A stretch of DNA of 64,000 nucleotides from Actinomyces oris (lineage in GTDB: Bacteria; Actinomycetota; Actinomycetes; Actinomycetales; Actinomycetaceae), in the NCBI RefSeq assembly GCF_001937445.1, contig NZ_MSKS01000016.1, positions 1 to 64,000 on the forward strand. The letters are read 5' to 3'. A model generated the notes under the pieces. It was not told the DNA's origin, did not search any database, and saw only the letters and a list, made by a program, of their open reading frames with translations. Position numbers and translations under genes: made by a program. Shown here piece after piece: positions 1-10,444 of the stretch (the first letter of the stretch is position 1; the number at the start of each line of letters is the position of its first letter).

Positions 1-73
1 CAAACAACACACCCACCGAGAACTCATCACAAGACGTTCTGTCTTCTGCTTCGCTCCCGGAAGCGCCTGAGAA
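1..73 (-). other. Putative rrn leader segment
   Basis: This stretch has no credible reading frame and follows the strong leftward promoter at 74-102. Its minus-strand end, GTGTTGTTTG, fits the start of the antitermination and processing leader of actinobacterial rRNA operons. Positions 103-234 between this promoter and the tyrS terminator show nothing I can assign. Confidence 0.4.
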
Positions 74-102
74 ACTTTAGCGAGCCGGATTTTCTGAGTC
101 AA
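74..102 (-). promoter_or_regulatory. Probable rRNA operon promoter, firing leftward
   Basis: On the minus strand TTGACT (97-102) and TAAAGT (74-79) are separated by exactly 17 bases, a strong sigma-70 type promoter with no coding sequence downstream inside the window. The transcript would run to the left edge. The last bases, read on the minus strand, end in GTGTTGTTTG, which resembles the start of the boxA-like leader element seen before actinobacterial 16S genes. An rrn operon just outside the window is inferred, not seen. Confidence 0.6.
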
Positions 103-234
103 ACGAATGGGCGGTGACCCTCGTCTCTTATTCGGCTCTCTTCAGTTCTCAGTTCCCGGTCGGCCTGAGGAAATTCATCCTCCCCGTTTCGGGCCGGAGA
201 GAACATTACGCACCGACCACCAACCCGTCAAACT

Positions 235-277
235 GTTGAGCGGTGACGGTGCCCACAAGGCACCGTCACCGCTCAAC
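235..277 (-). terminator. tyrS terminator hairpin
   Basis: A perfect 19-bp inverted repeat (235-253 with 259-277) with a 5-base loop lies 30 bases past the tyrS stop codon on the minus strand. There is no clear U tract, as is common for actinobacterial terminators. It separates tyrS from the downstream rRNA-type promoter. Confidence 0.8.
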
Positions 278-306
278 AACCGTGTTCGTAAGGTGCAGCT
301 TCCCCC

Positions 307-1581
307 TTATGAGGAAGCCTGAACCGCGCGTCCGACGGCCAGGTTCCGCCGTCCCTTACGCACCAGGACCACTCCCCCGGCGAGCAGGTGCTCGGGACCG
401 ATGACCGCGGTCTCGTCGGCCACCTTGACGTTGTTGATGTAGGCCCCGCCCCCGGCAATGGTCTTGCGGGCGGCGTTGCGTCCTCGCTCCAGCCCCGTGC
501 CCACGAGCAGGTCCACGATCGTGGTCTGTCCGACTGTCACGTCACTGGAGGCGAGATCAGCCGTGGCCGCCAGGATCGTCGCCTCATCGATGTCGGCGAG
601 GTCGCCGCGGCCCCACAGTGCGGAGGTCGCCGCCTGCGCCTGGGCGGTCGCGTCGGCTCCGTGAACCCACGTGCAGACCTCATGCGCCAGAACCCGCTGC
701 GCCTCACGTGCCTTCGGGTTCTCGGCCGTGGCCGCCTCCAGGCGCTCGATCTCCTCACGCTCCAGGAAGGTGAAGACCTTGAGGAAGCGCACGACGTCGG
801 CGTCGTCGACCTGGAGCCAGAACTGGTAGAAGGCGTAGGGGCTGAGCATCTCGGGGTTGAGCCAGATCGCCCCGCCCTCGGACTTGCCGAACTTGGTGCC
901 GTCGGCCTTGGTGATGAGGGGGTTGGTCATGACGTGGACCGAGGCGCCCTCGACCTTGTGGATGAGGTCCATCCCGCCCACGAGGTTGCCCCACTGGTCG
1001 TTGCCGCCGATCTCCAGGGTGCAGCCGTAGCGTCGGTAGAGCTCGAGGTAGTCGTTGGCCTGGAGGATCTGGTAGCTGAACTCGGTGTAAGAGATGCCCT
1101 CCTCGCTGGCCAGGCGCCGGGCGACGATGTCCTTGGAGAGCATGGTGCCCATGCGGAAGTGCTTGCCCAGGTCCCGCAGGAAGTCGATGGCGCTCATCGC
1201 CTGGGTCCAGTCCAGGTTGTTGACGATCCGCGCCGGGTTGTCCCCGCTGAAGTCGAGAAGGTTCTCAAGCTGCTCCTGCAGGCTGGCTGCCCAGCCGGCA
1301 ACGACGTCCTTGGTGTTGAGGGTGCGCTCCCCCTTGGCGCACGGGTCGCCGATAAGCCCGGTCGCCCCACCCACCAGCGCCAGGGGGTGGTGCCCGGCGA
1401 GCTGAAGATGACGCATGACCTTGACGGCTACGAGGTGCCCGTGGTGAAGGCTCGGCGCAGTGGGGTCGAACCCGCAATAGAAGGTGACGGCCCCGTCGCT
1501 GAGCGCCGCTCGCAGCGCGTCAATGTCGGTGTGCTGGGCGATGAGCCCGCGCCACTGCAGTTCGTCCAGGATGTCCGTCAC
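307..1581 (-). CDS. tyrS: Tyrosyl-tRNA synthetase
   Basis: Cytosolic class I aminoacyl-tRNA synthetase that charges tRNA-Tyr. The 424-residue length is usual for bacterial TyrRS. The HIGH-type motif HHGHL is at residues 46-50, the tyrosine and tRNA pocket sequence YGCTLEIGGNDQWGN follows in the middle, and the KMSKS loop appears as KFGKS near residue 235. The C-terminal part is an S4-like RNA-binding domain ending in VRKGRRNLAVGRA. The start is GTG at 1579-1581, overlapping the stop of the upstream methyltransferase remnant by four bases (GTGA), so translation may be coupled. It is the last gene of a leftward SRPBCC-MarR-methyltransferase remnant-tyrS unit and is followed by a strong hairpin. 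Confidence 0.97.
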   Translation of the reverse strand: MTDILDELQWRGLIAQHTDIDALRAALSDGAVTFYCGFDPTAPSLHHGHLVAVKVMRHLQLAGHHPLALVGGATGLIGDPCAKGERTLNTKDVVAGWAASLQEQLENLLDFSGDNPARIVNNLDWTQAMSAIDFLRDLGKHFRMGTMLSKDIVARRLASEEGISYTEFSYQILQANDYLELYRRYGCTLEIGGNDQWGNLVGGMDLIHKVEGASVHVMTNPLITKADGTKFGKSEGGAIWLNPEMLSPYAFYQFWLQVDDADVVRFLKVFTFLEREEIERLEAATAENPKAREAQRVLAHEVCTWVHGADATAQAQAATSALWGRGDLADIDEATILAATADLASSDVTVGQTTIVDLLVGTGLERGRNAARKTIAGGGAYINNVKVADETAVIGPEHLLAGGVVLVRKGRRNLAVGRAVQASS

Positions 1582-1937
1582 TGTCCAGTCGCCTTCCGTG
1601 GGTTGTCGTGCTTACCGCACTCGTGTTCCCGGCGCGTCACGCTCGGGTCCGGCTGATACCTCCGGCACAGATAGTCTGCCATGCTCCGGCTCGGCCTCCA
1701 CGAAGAGACCAAGCCGACGACGATCTCGTCGGTTTCAAGTCCGACGGCGCAGCGGCACACCGTTGCCAGGCGCGCAAGCAGGAGCCCGTCACCGCATCCG
1801 ACATCGAGCGCTCTGCCGCCGCGCAACGCCGCGTCCCGCACGATGCGCCGGTGAAAAGCGACGTTGTGGCTCCAGTAGTCACCGGCCACTGCGGGAACCT
1901 GGCGGAGTAGCCGCCTGGGGCGGACCGGCTGAGTCAT
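1578..1937 (-). pseudogene. Truncated SAM-dependent methyltransferase remnant
   Basis: The 119-residue frame begins like a class I methyltransferase: DYWSHNVAFHRRIV followed by the SAM-binding motif I ALDVGCGDGLLLARLA (about residues 43-58). After about residue 70 the similarity stops and the rest (SSWRPSRSMADYLCRRY and onward) looks like out-of-frame sequence. Intact relatives are about 200-250 residues, so most of the catalytic domain is missing. Its stop overlaps the tyrS GTG start as GTGA, and its own start lies inside the 3' end of the MarR gene. It may persist only because it feeds ribosomes to tyrS. The call as a remnant rests on motif reading alone. Confidence 0.6.
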
Positions 1938-2439
1938 CCGAGATCGTGGGGCTCACAGTCCGGTCGATGGACGCATTGGTCTCCTCGTTGGGCTGCGGCG
2001 CTGATCCGCGCGCTACGACGCCGGCTTCGCGCAGCAGCGCCTCACGCAGGTGGGGCACGGCGGCGAAGTACGCCTCGTCGGCATCCTCCACCAGACGCGT
2101 TGCCCGGGCCCCGACATCTCTGCCTGCCGCCGTCATGGTCACGATCCGGGCACGGGCGTCCTTGGGATCCGGTTGCCGCGACACCAGACCGGCCCGCTCC
2201 AGCCGGCGCAGCACCTGACTGGCGGTCTTCACGTCCATTCCCGCCTGGCTCGCAACCATCACCTGACTGGCCCCGTCCCCGTGCTCCTCGAGCCACTGGG
2301 TGCAAGCCAGGAGAACGAACTGGGAGTGCGTCAGTCCAACTGGCTCCAGGGCGGCAGCAATGTCTCGCTGCCAGGCCAGCGCGGCCCTCCACATGAGGAA
2401 GCCGGGACTCGCCCCAGGACCCTGGAACCTTGTCTTCAC
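1879..2439 (-). CDS. MarR-family transcriptional regulator
   Basis: Winged-helix repressor of the MarR type. The DNA-binding core is visible as ASQVMVASQAGMDVKTASQVLRRLERAGLVSR (about residues 57-88) followed by the wing PDPKDARARIVTMTAAG. The core ends near residue 145; the remaining 40 residues are Pro/Ser-rich and overlap the methyltransferase remnant, so the original C terminus may have been altered when that gene decayed. The start is GTG at 2437-2439, sharing GTGA with the stop of the upstream SRPBCC gene, so the two are surely one operon. The ligand and target are unknown; the SRPBCC partner suggests a response to a small organic or lipid-like molecule. Confidence 0.85.
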   Translation of the reverse strand: MKTRFQGPGASPGFLMWRAALAWQRDIAAALEPVGLTHSQFVLLACTQWLEEHGDGASQVMVASQAGMDVKTASQVLRRLERAGLVSRQPDPKDARARIVTMTAAGRDVGARATRLVEDADEAYFAAVPHLREALLREAGVVARGSAPQPNEETNASIDRTVSPTISDDSAGPPQAATPPGSRSGR

Positions 2440-2861
2440 ATATCGACCCTAGCAGCCTCGACGAGCGAGTCGATGGCCTGCGGAAAGTCCTCGGCGATTC
2501 CTGGGCCGATCGTCGGGCCTACATCGTCGGCACCGGGGCCGTCGATGTCGAGGCGGGTAGTCACCACACTCTTCCCTTGCGTCTGCGCGGGCATGAAGGA
2601 GTGGGTGAAGGTCAGCTCCACTCCCCCGTAGGAGACCCGGTCTGCCTGGACATGAGGGGGTTCCCAGCGGATCACCGTGATCTCGATACTGTCCTGCCCC
2701 TCCGGTGTCATCGTGATCGAGGCGCCGGGCCCCACAGGCTCACGCGGCTCGTAGCGATCTCCCTGCGGGAGCTCGATCCGACCGGAGAGCACCTTGATCC
2801 AGGTCTCCCACAGGACCTCCGCCGGGAGATCCACTGTCCGTTGGCACTCAGTCGACCACAT
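2436..2861 (-). CDS. SRPBCC (START-like) domain protein
   Basis: 141 residues with the pattern of the SRPBCC ligand-binding fold: an N-terminal strand plus helix (RTVDLPAEVLWETWIKVL), a central set of strands ending in GGVELTFTHSFMP, and a long C-terminal helix (FPQAIDSLVEAARV). Proteins of this class bind hydrophobic ligands or act as cyclase/aromatase-like enzymes; the substrate cannot be read here. A good ribosome site (GGAGGAAGGAG) lies just before the ATG. First gene of the operon with MarR and tyrS. The function assigned is at fold level only. Confidence 0.75.
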   Translation of the reverse strand: MWSTECQRTVDLPAEVLWETWIKVLSGRIELPQGDRYEPREPVGPGASITMTPEGQDSIEITVIRWEPPHVQADRVSYGGVELTFTHSFMPAQTQGKSVVTTRLDIDGPGADDVGPTIGPGIAEDFPQAIDSLVEAARVDM

Positions 2862-2897
2862 GGCCGTCTCCTTCCTCCGCGCTCAGCGGTTCAGTGC

Positions 2898-2925
2898 TAC
2901 GAATAGTCTTCGCAACGATAATCTG
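2898..2925 (-). promoter_or_regulatory. Possible MarR operator and promoter
   Basis: Upstream of the SRPBCC gene the minus strand reads TTGCGAAGACTATTCGTAG, an imperfect inverted repeat (TTGCGAA against TTCGTAG) of the size bound by MarR dimers. It is a plausible autoregulatory site but weak on sequence alone. The rest of 2862-2995 holds no other signal I can name. Confidence 0.3.
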
Positions 2926-2995
2926 TGCACCCATTATTAGTGGATGGGAAGAGTGCTTGCAAGTGGGTGCCCGACGACGTGAGGCTCAGTGACGT

Positions 2996-3673
2996 TCAGT
3001 CCTGTGAGCGTCTCCTGGTGACGGCAGGCCGGTACGTCGAGACAGTGGGCTCTCCGTCCAGCCAGAAGCGCCACGGGAAGGCATCTCCGTCTCCCCCGGG
3101 GCCGGCCACCCCGGTTCGGGGCCCGCGGCGGATGCGCCCGGCATCCGGTGCCCGCTGCGGCTCCGGCAACGTCAGGCTGATGCGTGATCCCGGCCCGCCC
3201 AGCAGTGCGCCGTCGTCGGAGCGATCCAGTCCCAGTGCGGCGCACAGCCGCGCCGGGCCACGAGCCAGGTCGCGGTCAGTGCGGGCTGCGGGGCGACGCG
3301 CCCGAGCCTGCTCGATTCCCTCCACGACCTCTCCCCCGCGCAGCAGCACCGCGCGTGAGACTCCCTCAGGTCCGGTGACAATGTTGAGGCAGTGGTGCAT
3401 GCCGTAGGTGAAGTAGACATAGATGCGCCCGCCGGCCTCGAACATGGAGGCGTTGCGCGCCGTGCGCCCCCGGAAGGCGTGGGAGCCCGGGTCCTTCTCG
3501 CCGCGGTAGGCCTCCACCTCGGTCAAGCGGATCGCGACGCGCCCGTGCGAGTCGCTCACGGCGATGACGGCGCCCAGCAGCGCCGGAGCCACCTCCAGGC
3601 TGTCGCACCTGAGCAGCGAGGCGACCTCGGAGCTCAACTCGGTCACCGTCTCCCCCATGCCACCACCTGACAT
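2996..3673 (-). CDS. 3-methyladenine DNA glycosylase (MPG/AAG family)
   Basis: Monofunctional base-excision glycosylase that removes alkylated purines. The family signature is clear: RLTEVEAYRGEKDPGSHAFRG, where the Glu in TEVEAY is the catalytic residue, then RNASMFEAGGRIYVYFTYGMHHCLNIV, the DNA-intercalating and binding region. Length 225 is normal. ATG at 3671-3673; an in-frame ATG five codons later (3658) has a slightly better spaced purine tract. It lies 17 bases after argH on the same strand, so it is probably read through from argH. Confidence 0.93.
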   Translation of the reverse strand: MSGGGMGETVTELSSEVASLLRCDSLEVAPALLGAVIAVSDSHGRVAIRLTEVEAYRGEKDPGSHAFRGRTARNASMFEAGGRIYVYFTYGMHHCLNIVTGPEGVSRAVLLRGGEVVEGIEQARARRPAARTDRDLARGPARLCAALGLDRSDDGALLGGPGSRISLTLPEPQRAPDAGRIRRGPRTGVAGPGGDGDAFPWRFWLDGEPTVSTYRPAVTRRRSQD

Positions 3674-3690
3674 CGTCCTGCCGCCCCGAC

Positions 3691-5430
<1,740 letters not shown>

Positions 5431-5443
5431 TCATGATAAGCCA

Positions 5444-6316
5444 ATGCCCGCCGAACAAGACGCACTTTTCCCAGGCAAGCAGTTCATCTCTACCGTACTC
5501 GAGGCCCTCGAGACCAAGACCAGGATGACCGGGGCGATCGCCCACCGCTACCTCATGCGCGCCGCCATGGCCGGCATGATCGTGGCGGTCTTCTACATCG
5601 TCAACTACGCCATTGTCGGCGTCTTCGACGGCCTGCGCCTCGGGGACGCCTCGCTCGCGGGGGTCGGAAAGATGCTCGGGGCCCTGGCCTTCGGGCCCGC
5701 CCTCGTCTTCATCTACTACACGAAGTCCGAGCTGCTCACCAGCAACATGATGGTGGTGGTCATCGGCTACTACTACAAGCGCATCTCAGCGTGGAGAACC
5801 CTGAGGGTGCTGGCCATGTGCCTGGCAGGCAATTTCATGGGCGGTCTCGTCTTCGCCGTCATGTACCACTTCTCCACCCTCGTGGACGGAGCCACTGGCG
5901 AGCAAGCCGTGCACTCGGTGGAGGCCAAACTCCATTACCTGTCATCGGCCTCCGGGGTCGCTGACCTGTTCGTGCGGGCGATCCTGTGCAACTTCATGAT
6001 CAACCTGGCGATGCTCCTCATCTACAACGGCTTCATCCACGAGGACTGGTCCAAGATCTTCTCCATGATCATTGCCGTATTCGTCTTCGCCTTCCTCGGC
6101 TTCGAGCACTCGGTGGCCAACACCGTCCTGTTCACCGTCGTGGGGCTGACGCACGGGATCGATGTCCTGCCGGCGCTGGGGAACGTGGCCGTGGCGCTGC
6201 TGGGCAACTTCGTGGGCGGTGGGCTGCTGATCGGTGGCTACTACGCCTACGCCAACGACGACTCCCACTGGCTACGCCGCCAGCCCCACCACCACGAGGC
6301 ACAGGCGGCCGAGTAG
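5444..6316 (+). CDS. Formate/nitrite transporter (FNT) family channel
   Basis: A 290-residue integral membrane protein with six hydrophobic segments in the FNT pentameric-channel arrangement. Family marks include the duplicated helix-break regions KSELLTSNMMVVV and RAILCNFMINLAML and the GFEHSVANTVLF and GNFVGGGLLIGG sequences. Members carry formate, nitrite, lactate or hydrosulfide; the substrate is not readable. The C terminus is His-rich (HWLRRQPHHHEAQ). No Shine-Dalgarno sequence precedes ATG 5444, so the mRNA may be leaderless or the start may be a little downstream. It is the only plus-strand gene inside the arginine block and is divergent from argH. Confidence 0.88.
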   Translation: MPAEQDALFPGKQFISTVLEALETKTRMTGAIAHRYLMRAAMAGMIVAVFYIVNYAIVGVFDGLRLGDASLAGVGKMLGALAFGPALVFIYYTKSELLTSNMMVVVIGYYYKRISAWRTLRVLAMCLAGNFMGGLVFAVMYHFSTLVDGATGEQAVHSVEAKLHYLSSASGVADLFVRAILCNFMINLAMLLIYNGFIHEDWSKIFSMIIAVFVFAFLGFEHSVANTVLFTVVGLTHGIDVLPALGNVAVALLGNFVGGGLLIGGYYAYANDDSHWLRRQPHHHEAQAAE

Positions 6317-6357
6317 CCGAGTGCTTCGGAGGTGGCGGGGCCGGCGGCGCGGCTCGG

Positions 6358-7581
6358 TCAGAACCCTCGACCGTTGCCGGCGCGCACGTCGCGGGCGGCA
6401 GCGAGCTTGGACTGCATCCCGTAGATCTCGATGAATCCTCGTGAGGAGGACTGGTCGAAGGTGTCTCCGCTCTCGTAGGTGGCCAGGTTGAAGTCGTACA
6501 GGCTCGTCTCGGAGCGGCGCCCGTTGACTGTCGCCCGGCCGCCGTGCAGGACCATTCGAATGTCACCACTGACGTAGCGCTGCGTGTCCTCGATGAAGGC
6601 GTCCATGGAGCGCTTGAGCGGGGAGTACCACTGGGCCTCGTAGACGAGCTCGGCCCAGGTCTGCTCCATGCTCCGCTTGTAGCGGCGCTGCATGCGTTCC
6701 AGGGTGACGGCCTCGAGCGCCCGGTGGGCCTCGATCAGGGCCACGGCGCCGGGGGCCTCGTAGATCTCGCGGGACTTGATCCCCACGAGTCGGTCCTCGA
6801 CCATGTCGATACGTCCCACGCCCTGGGCGCCGGCTCTGCGGTTGAGCTCCTGAATGGCTTCCAAGGGGCTGACCTCGCGACCGTCGATGGCTACGGGAAC
6901 GCCCTCCTTGAACGTGAGGATCACCTCGTCGGGCAGGGGCGGGTAAGCGGGGTCATCGGTGTAGATGTAGACGTCCTTAGTGGGGGCGTTCCACAGGTCC
7001 TCGAGGAACCCGGTCTCGACGGCACGCCCCCAGACGTTCTGGTCGATGGAGAAGGGGTTGTGCTTGGTGGTCTCGATCGGCAGGTTGTGCTTCTCGGCGT
7101 AGTCGATGGCCACGTCACGGGTCAGTGCCAGATCGCGCACCGGGGAGATGCAGTCCATGTCAGGGGCCATGGAGGTGATGGAGACCTCGAAGCGGACCTG
7201 GTCGTTGCCCTTACCGGTGCAGCCGTGCGCCACGGTGTGCGCGCCGAACTCGCGGGCGGCCTTGACCAGGTGGCGAGCGATGACGGGGCGGGAGAGGGCC
7301 GAGACGAGCGGATAGGTCCCCTCATAGAGGGCGTTGGCCTTGAGAGCCGGCATGCAGTAGTCATTGGCGAACTCGTCTCGCGCGTCGGTGACGTAGGCCT
7401 CGACGGCGCCGCAGTCGAGGGCTCGCTGACGGATCACCTCAAGGTCCTCGCCGCCCTGACCGACGTCGACGGCGACAGCCACAACCTCTCGACCGGTGGC
7501 CTCGCCGATCCAGCCGATAGCGACGGATGTGTCCAGGCCTCCGGAGTAGGCCAGGACGACACGGTCCTTGTGGATGCTCAT
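6358..7581 (-). CDS. argG: Argininosuccinate synthase
   Basis: Joins citrulline and aspartate using ATP to give argininosuccinate. The N-terminal ATP pyrophosphatase loop is [15 protein letters not shown] (residues about 8-22), with later conserved [13 protein letters not shown] and [15 protein letters not shown]. The ATG at 7579-7581 gives 407 residues, the family norm; the frame extends upstream without similarity. It follows argR by 81 bases on the same strand. A short CGCCG/CGGCG hairpin lies in that gap, so partial termination or a separate promoter before argG is possible. Confidence 0.97.
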   Translation of the reverse strand: MSIHKDRVVLAYSGGLDTSVAIGWIGEATGREVVAVAVDVGQGGEDLEVIRQRALDCGAVEAYVTDARDEFANDYCMPALKANALYEGTYPLVSALSRPVIARHLVKAAREFGAHTVAHGCTGKGNDQVRFEVSITSMAPDMDCISPVRDLALTRDVAIDYAEKHNLPIETTKHNPFSIDQNVWGRAVETGFLEDLWNAPTKDVYIYTDDPAYPPLPDEVILTFKEGVPVAIDGREVSPLEAIQELNRRAGAQGVGRIDMVEDRLVGIKSREIYEAPGAVALIEAHRALEAVTLERMQRRYKRSMEQTWAELVYEAQWYSPLKRSMDAFIEDTQRYVSGDIRMVLHGGRATVNGRRSETSLYDFNLATYESGDTFDQSSSRGFIEIYGMQSKLAAARDVRAGNGRGF

Positions 7582-7662
7582 GGGATCACTCTTCTCTTCG
7601 TGATGGCGCCGACGAAGCGGCGTTGAGGTGACTGGGAATGTCAAGGGTGGTGGGGAGAAAGG

Positions 7663-8250
7663 TCAGGCTCGGGCCGAGGGATCGGCCAGAGCGAGCAGGT
7701 GCCTGGCCACATCGGCTGCAACCTGGGCGCCGCGGGTGATGACCAGGACGGTGTCGTCGCCGGCGATGCACCCCATGACGCCGGGCATCATGGCGTCGTC
7801 GACGGCCCCGGCGAGCAGCTGGGCGGCGCCGGCAGGAGTTCGCAGGACCACCTGGGGGCCGGCCCACTCGGCGGTGACGAGCAGCTCGGCGCACCAACGG
7901 GACAGGCGAGGGGTGGTGTGGGCACGCAGGGAGTCGTCGGTCTCCTCCGTCTCGGAGAGGGTTCCGGCATGGACCTGGCCGGGGGCACCGGCCTCAGGCA
8001 TGGCGTAGATGAGCTCTCCGCCCGGAGCGCGAATCTTCGTGGCCCGCAGCTCCACCAGATCCCGTGAGAGCGTGGCCTGGGTGGTACTGATGCCGCGCTG
8101 AGCCAAGGACTTGCGCAGCTGGGCCTGGGAGCGGATGCGTTCACGTGACAGGATCTGGACGATACTGGCGTGCCTGGCGGCCTTGGTCCCGGGAACCAGT
8201 GGGGCCGCTGCCGTCTGGTCACGTTGAGAGGCCTCGACTGCGGCACTCAT
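7663..8250 (-). CDS. argR: Arginine repressor
   Basis: Hexameric repressor that senses arginine and shuts off the arg genes. The N-terminal winged helix is visible in RSQAQLRKSLAQRGISTTQATLSRDLVELRATKI (about residues 40-73), and the arginine-binding domain carries GCIAGDDTVLVITRG, a variant of the usual GTIAGDDT motif. At 195 residues it is longer than the usual 150-170 because of an Ala-rich N-terminal leader. ATG 8248-8250 overlaps the argD stop by four bases, so the repressor is co-made with the pathway it controls. The probable operator is the palindrome at 12760-12775. Confidence 0.95.
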   Translation of the reverse strand: MSAAVEASQRDQTAAAPLVPGTKAARHASIVQILSRERIRSQAQLRKSLAQRGISTTQATLSRDLVELRATKIRAPGGELIYAMPEAGAPGQVHAGTLSETEETDDSLRAHTTPRLSRWCAELLVTAEWAGPQVVLRTPAGAAQLLAGAVDDAMMPGVMGCIAGDDTVLVITRGAQVAADVARHLLALADPSARA

Positions 8251-9521
8251 GAACCGGCATTCTCTGACAGGGCCCGAGCAAGGACCTTAGACAGTGTGGT
8301 GGTGAAGGCCCTGGCGTCGTCATCGGAGAGGATGAAGGGGGGAGCCAGGCGGATCGTGTCGGGGCGCGGCGCGTTGACGATGAAGCCGCGGGTCGCCAGG
8401 GCGGCGGCGAGCTCAGCAGCGGGCGGGAGCCCGTCTCCCATCCCGACACCGAGCAGCAGGCCCCGGCCGCGCACCTGGTCGACTCCGTCAACGGCCGCCA
8501 GCTCTCGGGACCAGGCCGAGCCGAGCCGCTGAACCCGGTTGAGCAAGGCCTGGCTGCGGATGGTCTCGATAACGGCGAGCGCTGCTGCGCAGGCCACGGG
8601 GTTGCCGCCGAAGGTGGTGCCGTGCTGGCCCGGCTCGAGGAGAGCCGCGGCCTTCCCGGTGGTGACCACCGCACCGATGGGGATGCCTCCGCCCAGTCCC
8701 TTGGCCAGGGTGACGACGTCGGGGACGACGCCCGGTGCCAGCAGGTGATGGGCCATCCAGGCGCCGGTGCGTCCCATTCCGGTCTGGACCTCGTCAATGA
8801 TGAGCAGCGCGCCGGCGGCCTCAGTCAGCTCGCGGGCCGCCTCCAGGTATCCGGCGGGAAGCTCACGCACCCCGGCCTCGCCCTGAATGGGTTCGACGAT
8901 GAGTGCCGCCACGTCCGGCCCCAGTGCGGTGCGCAGTGCCTCGACGTCTCCGGCGGGGATGAACTCGACCCCGCCGGGCAGGGGCTCGAAGGGCTCACGG
9001 TAGGCGGCCTTGTAGGTCAGGGCCAGGGCACCCATGGTCCTGCCGTGGAAGGCATTCTGGAGGGCCAGGACCCGGGGGCGCCGGCTACCGCCATGGCGGC
9101 GGGCGATCTTGAAGGCGGCCTCGTTGGCCTCGGTACCGGAGTTGGCCAGGAAGACGCGGGAGTCGTGAGCGGGGCAGTCGGGGAAGGTGAGCCGGACGAG
9201 TTCCTCGGCGAGACTGACCTGGGCGGGGGTGGTGAAGAAGTTCGAGACGTGCCCCAGCTCGGAGAGCTGCTCGGTGACGGCCTGAACGATCGCGGGATGC
9301 GCGTGCCCCAGGCAGTTGACGGCGATGCCCGCCAGCAGGTCGATGTACTCCTGGCCGTCGGCGTCCCAGACGTGGGCGCCCCGCCCCCGCACCAGGACCC
9401 GGCTGGGGGTGCCGAAGGTGTTCATGACGGCGTCGGTGTAGCGGGTCAGCCAACCGGCGTTGCCGGTGCCGGCCCCGTTCACCTCTGCGACGGGTGCCTG
9501 AGCGTGTGAGGAGGGGGTCAT
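8247..9521 (-). CDS. argD: Acetylornithine aminotransferase
   Basis: PLP-dependent class III aminotransferase that converts N-acetylglutamate semialdehyde to N-acetylornithine. The PLP-lysine motif is [16 protein letters not shown], preceded by [15 protein letters not shown] (the Asp that contacts the pyridine nitrogen). The substrate entry region [12 protein letters not shown] is conserved. 424 residues. ATG 9519-9521 overlaps the argB stop as ATGA. Its downstream neighbour is argR: in many actinobacteria argF lies between the two, and here it is absent. Confidence 0.96.
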   Translation of the reverse strand: MTPSSHAQAPVAEVNGAGTGNAGWLTRYTDAVMNTFGTPSRVLVRGRGAHVWDADGQEYIDLLAGIAVNCLGHAHPAIVQAVTEQLSELGHVSNFFTTPAQVSLAEELVRLTFPDCPAHDSRVFLANSGTEANEAAFKIARRHGGSRRPRVLALQNAFHGRTMGALALTYKAAYREPFEPLPGGVEFIPAGDVEALRTALGPDVAALIVEPIQGEAGVRELPAGYLEAARELTEAAGALLIIDEVQTGMGRTGAWMAHHLLAPGVVPDVVTLAKGLGGGIPIGAVVTTGKAAALLEPGQHGTTFGGNPVACAAALAVIETIRSQALLNRVQRLGSAWSRELAAVDGVDQVRGRGLLLGVGMGDGLPPAAELAAALATRGFIVNAPRPDTIRLAPPFILSDDDARAFTTTLSKVLARALSENAGS

Positions 9522-10444
9522 AGGCTTTTGCCTCCGTTCAGCGGTGGGACCGGGGCGTCTCCGGGGTGAATGACGGTGCCGACGCCCTGGTCGGTGACGA
9601 TCTCGAGCAGCATGCTGTGGGCCTGACGTCCGTCAACGACGTGCGCCTGTGCGACTCCCCCGTAGACGGCCCTCAGGCAGGCCTCCATCTTGGGGATCAT
9701 CCCGGCCTCGAGCGTGGGCAGGAGCTCCTCCAGCGCGGCGGCGCTGATGAAGGGCACCAGCGTGCTGCGGTCGGGCCAGGCGGCATAGAGCCCCTCGACG
9801 TCGGTGAGCATGAGCAGGGTGCGGGCCTTGAGGGCCACGGCGATCGCGGCGGCGGCCGTGTCGGCGTTGACGTTGAGGACGGTCTCGGAGTCCGTCGTCA
9901 GCGGGGCGACCGAGGAGATGACCGGGATGCGGCCCTGGTCGAGCAGGTCGATGATGGGCTGCGGGCTGACGTCGACAACGTCACCGACTAGGCCGACGTC
10001 GACCTTGTTCCCGTCCACCGTGGCCAGGCGCTGCCGGGCTCGCAGGAGTCCGCCGTCCTCACCGCTGATGCCGACGGCGGCTGAGCCGTCGATGTTGAGC
10101 AGGGAGACGAGCTCTCTCTGCACGGAGCCGGTGAGGACCATGCGGACCACGTCCATGACCTCGGGGGTGGTGACGCGCAGGCCTCCGCGGAACTCCGAGG
10201 CGATGCCCAGCCGCTTGAGCATCGCGTTGATCTGGGGCCCGCCGCCGTGGACGACGACGGGGCGCACCCCGACCTGGTGGAGGAAGAGAATGTCCTGGGC
10301 GAAGGCGCGCTTGAGCTCATCGTTGACCATGGCGTTGCCGCCGTACTTGATGACCATGGTGGCGCCCTTGTAGGTGCGCAGCCACGGCACGGCCTCCAGC
10401 AGGACGGATGCCTTGGTCTGTGGGTCGAGAGGGGTCCGTTTCAT
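9518..10444 (-). CDS. argB: Acetylglutamate kinase
   Basis: Phosphorylates N-acetylglutamate, usually the arginine-feedback step. Amino-acid kinase fold marks: VIKYGGNAM near the N terminus, [14 protein letters not shown] for substrate binding, and [17 protein letters not shown] for ATP. ATG 10442-10444 overlaps the argJ stop as ATGA, so I prefer it to the upstream extension of the frame; this gives 308 residues. Confidence 0.96.
   Translation of the reverse strand: MKRTPLDPQTKASVLLEAVPWLRTYKGATMVIKYGGNAMVNDELKRAFAQDILFLHQVGVRPVVVHGGGPQINAMLKRLGIASEFRGGLRVTTPEVMDVVRMVLTGSVQRELVSLLNIDGSAAVGISGEDGGLLRARQRLATVDGNKVDVGLVGDVVDVSPQPIIDLLDQGRIPVISSVAPLTTDSETVLNVNADTAAAAIAVALKARTLLMLTDVEGLYAAWPDRSTLVPFISAAALEELLPTLEAGMIPKMEACLRAVYGGVAQAHVVDGRQAHSMLLEIVTDQGVGTVIHPGDAPVPPLNGGKSL

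Noticed and set aside
388-1656. 422-residue open frame on the plus strand opposite tyrS
   Set aside because: Gly/Val/Asp-rich shadow frame produced by codon GC bias; tyrS on the other strand has clear motifs.
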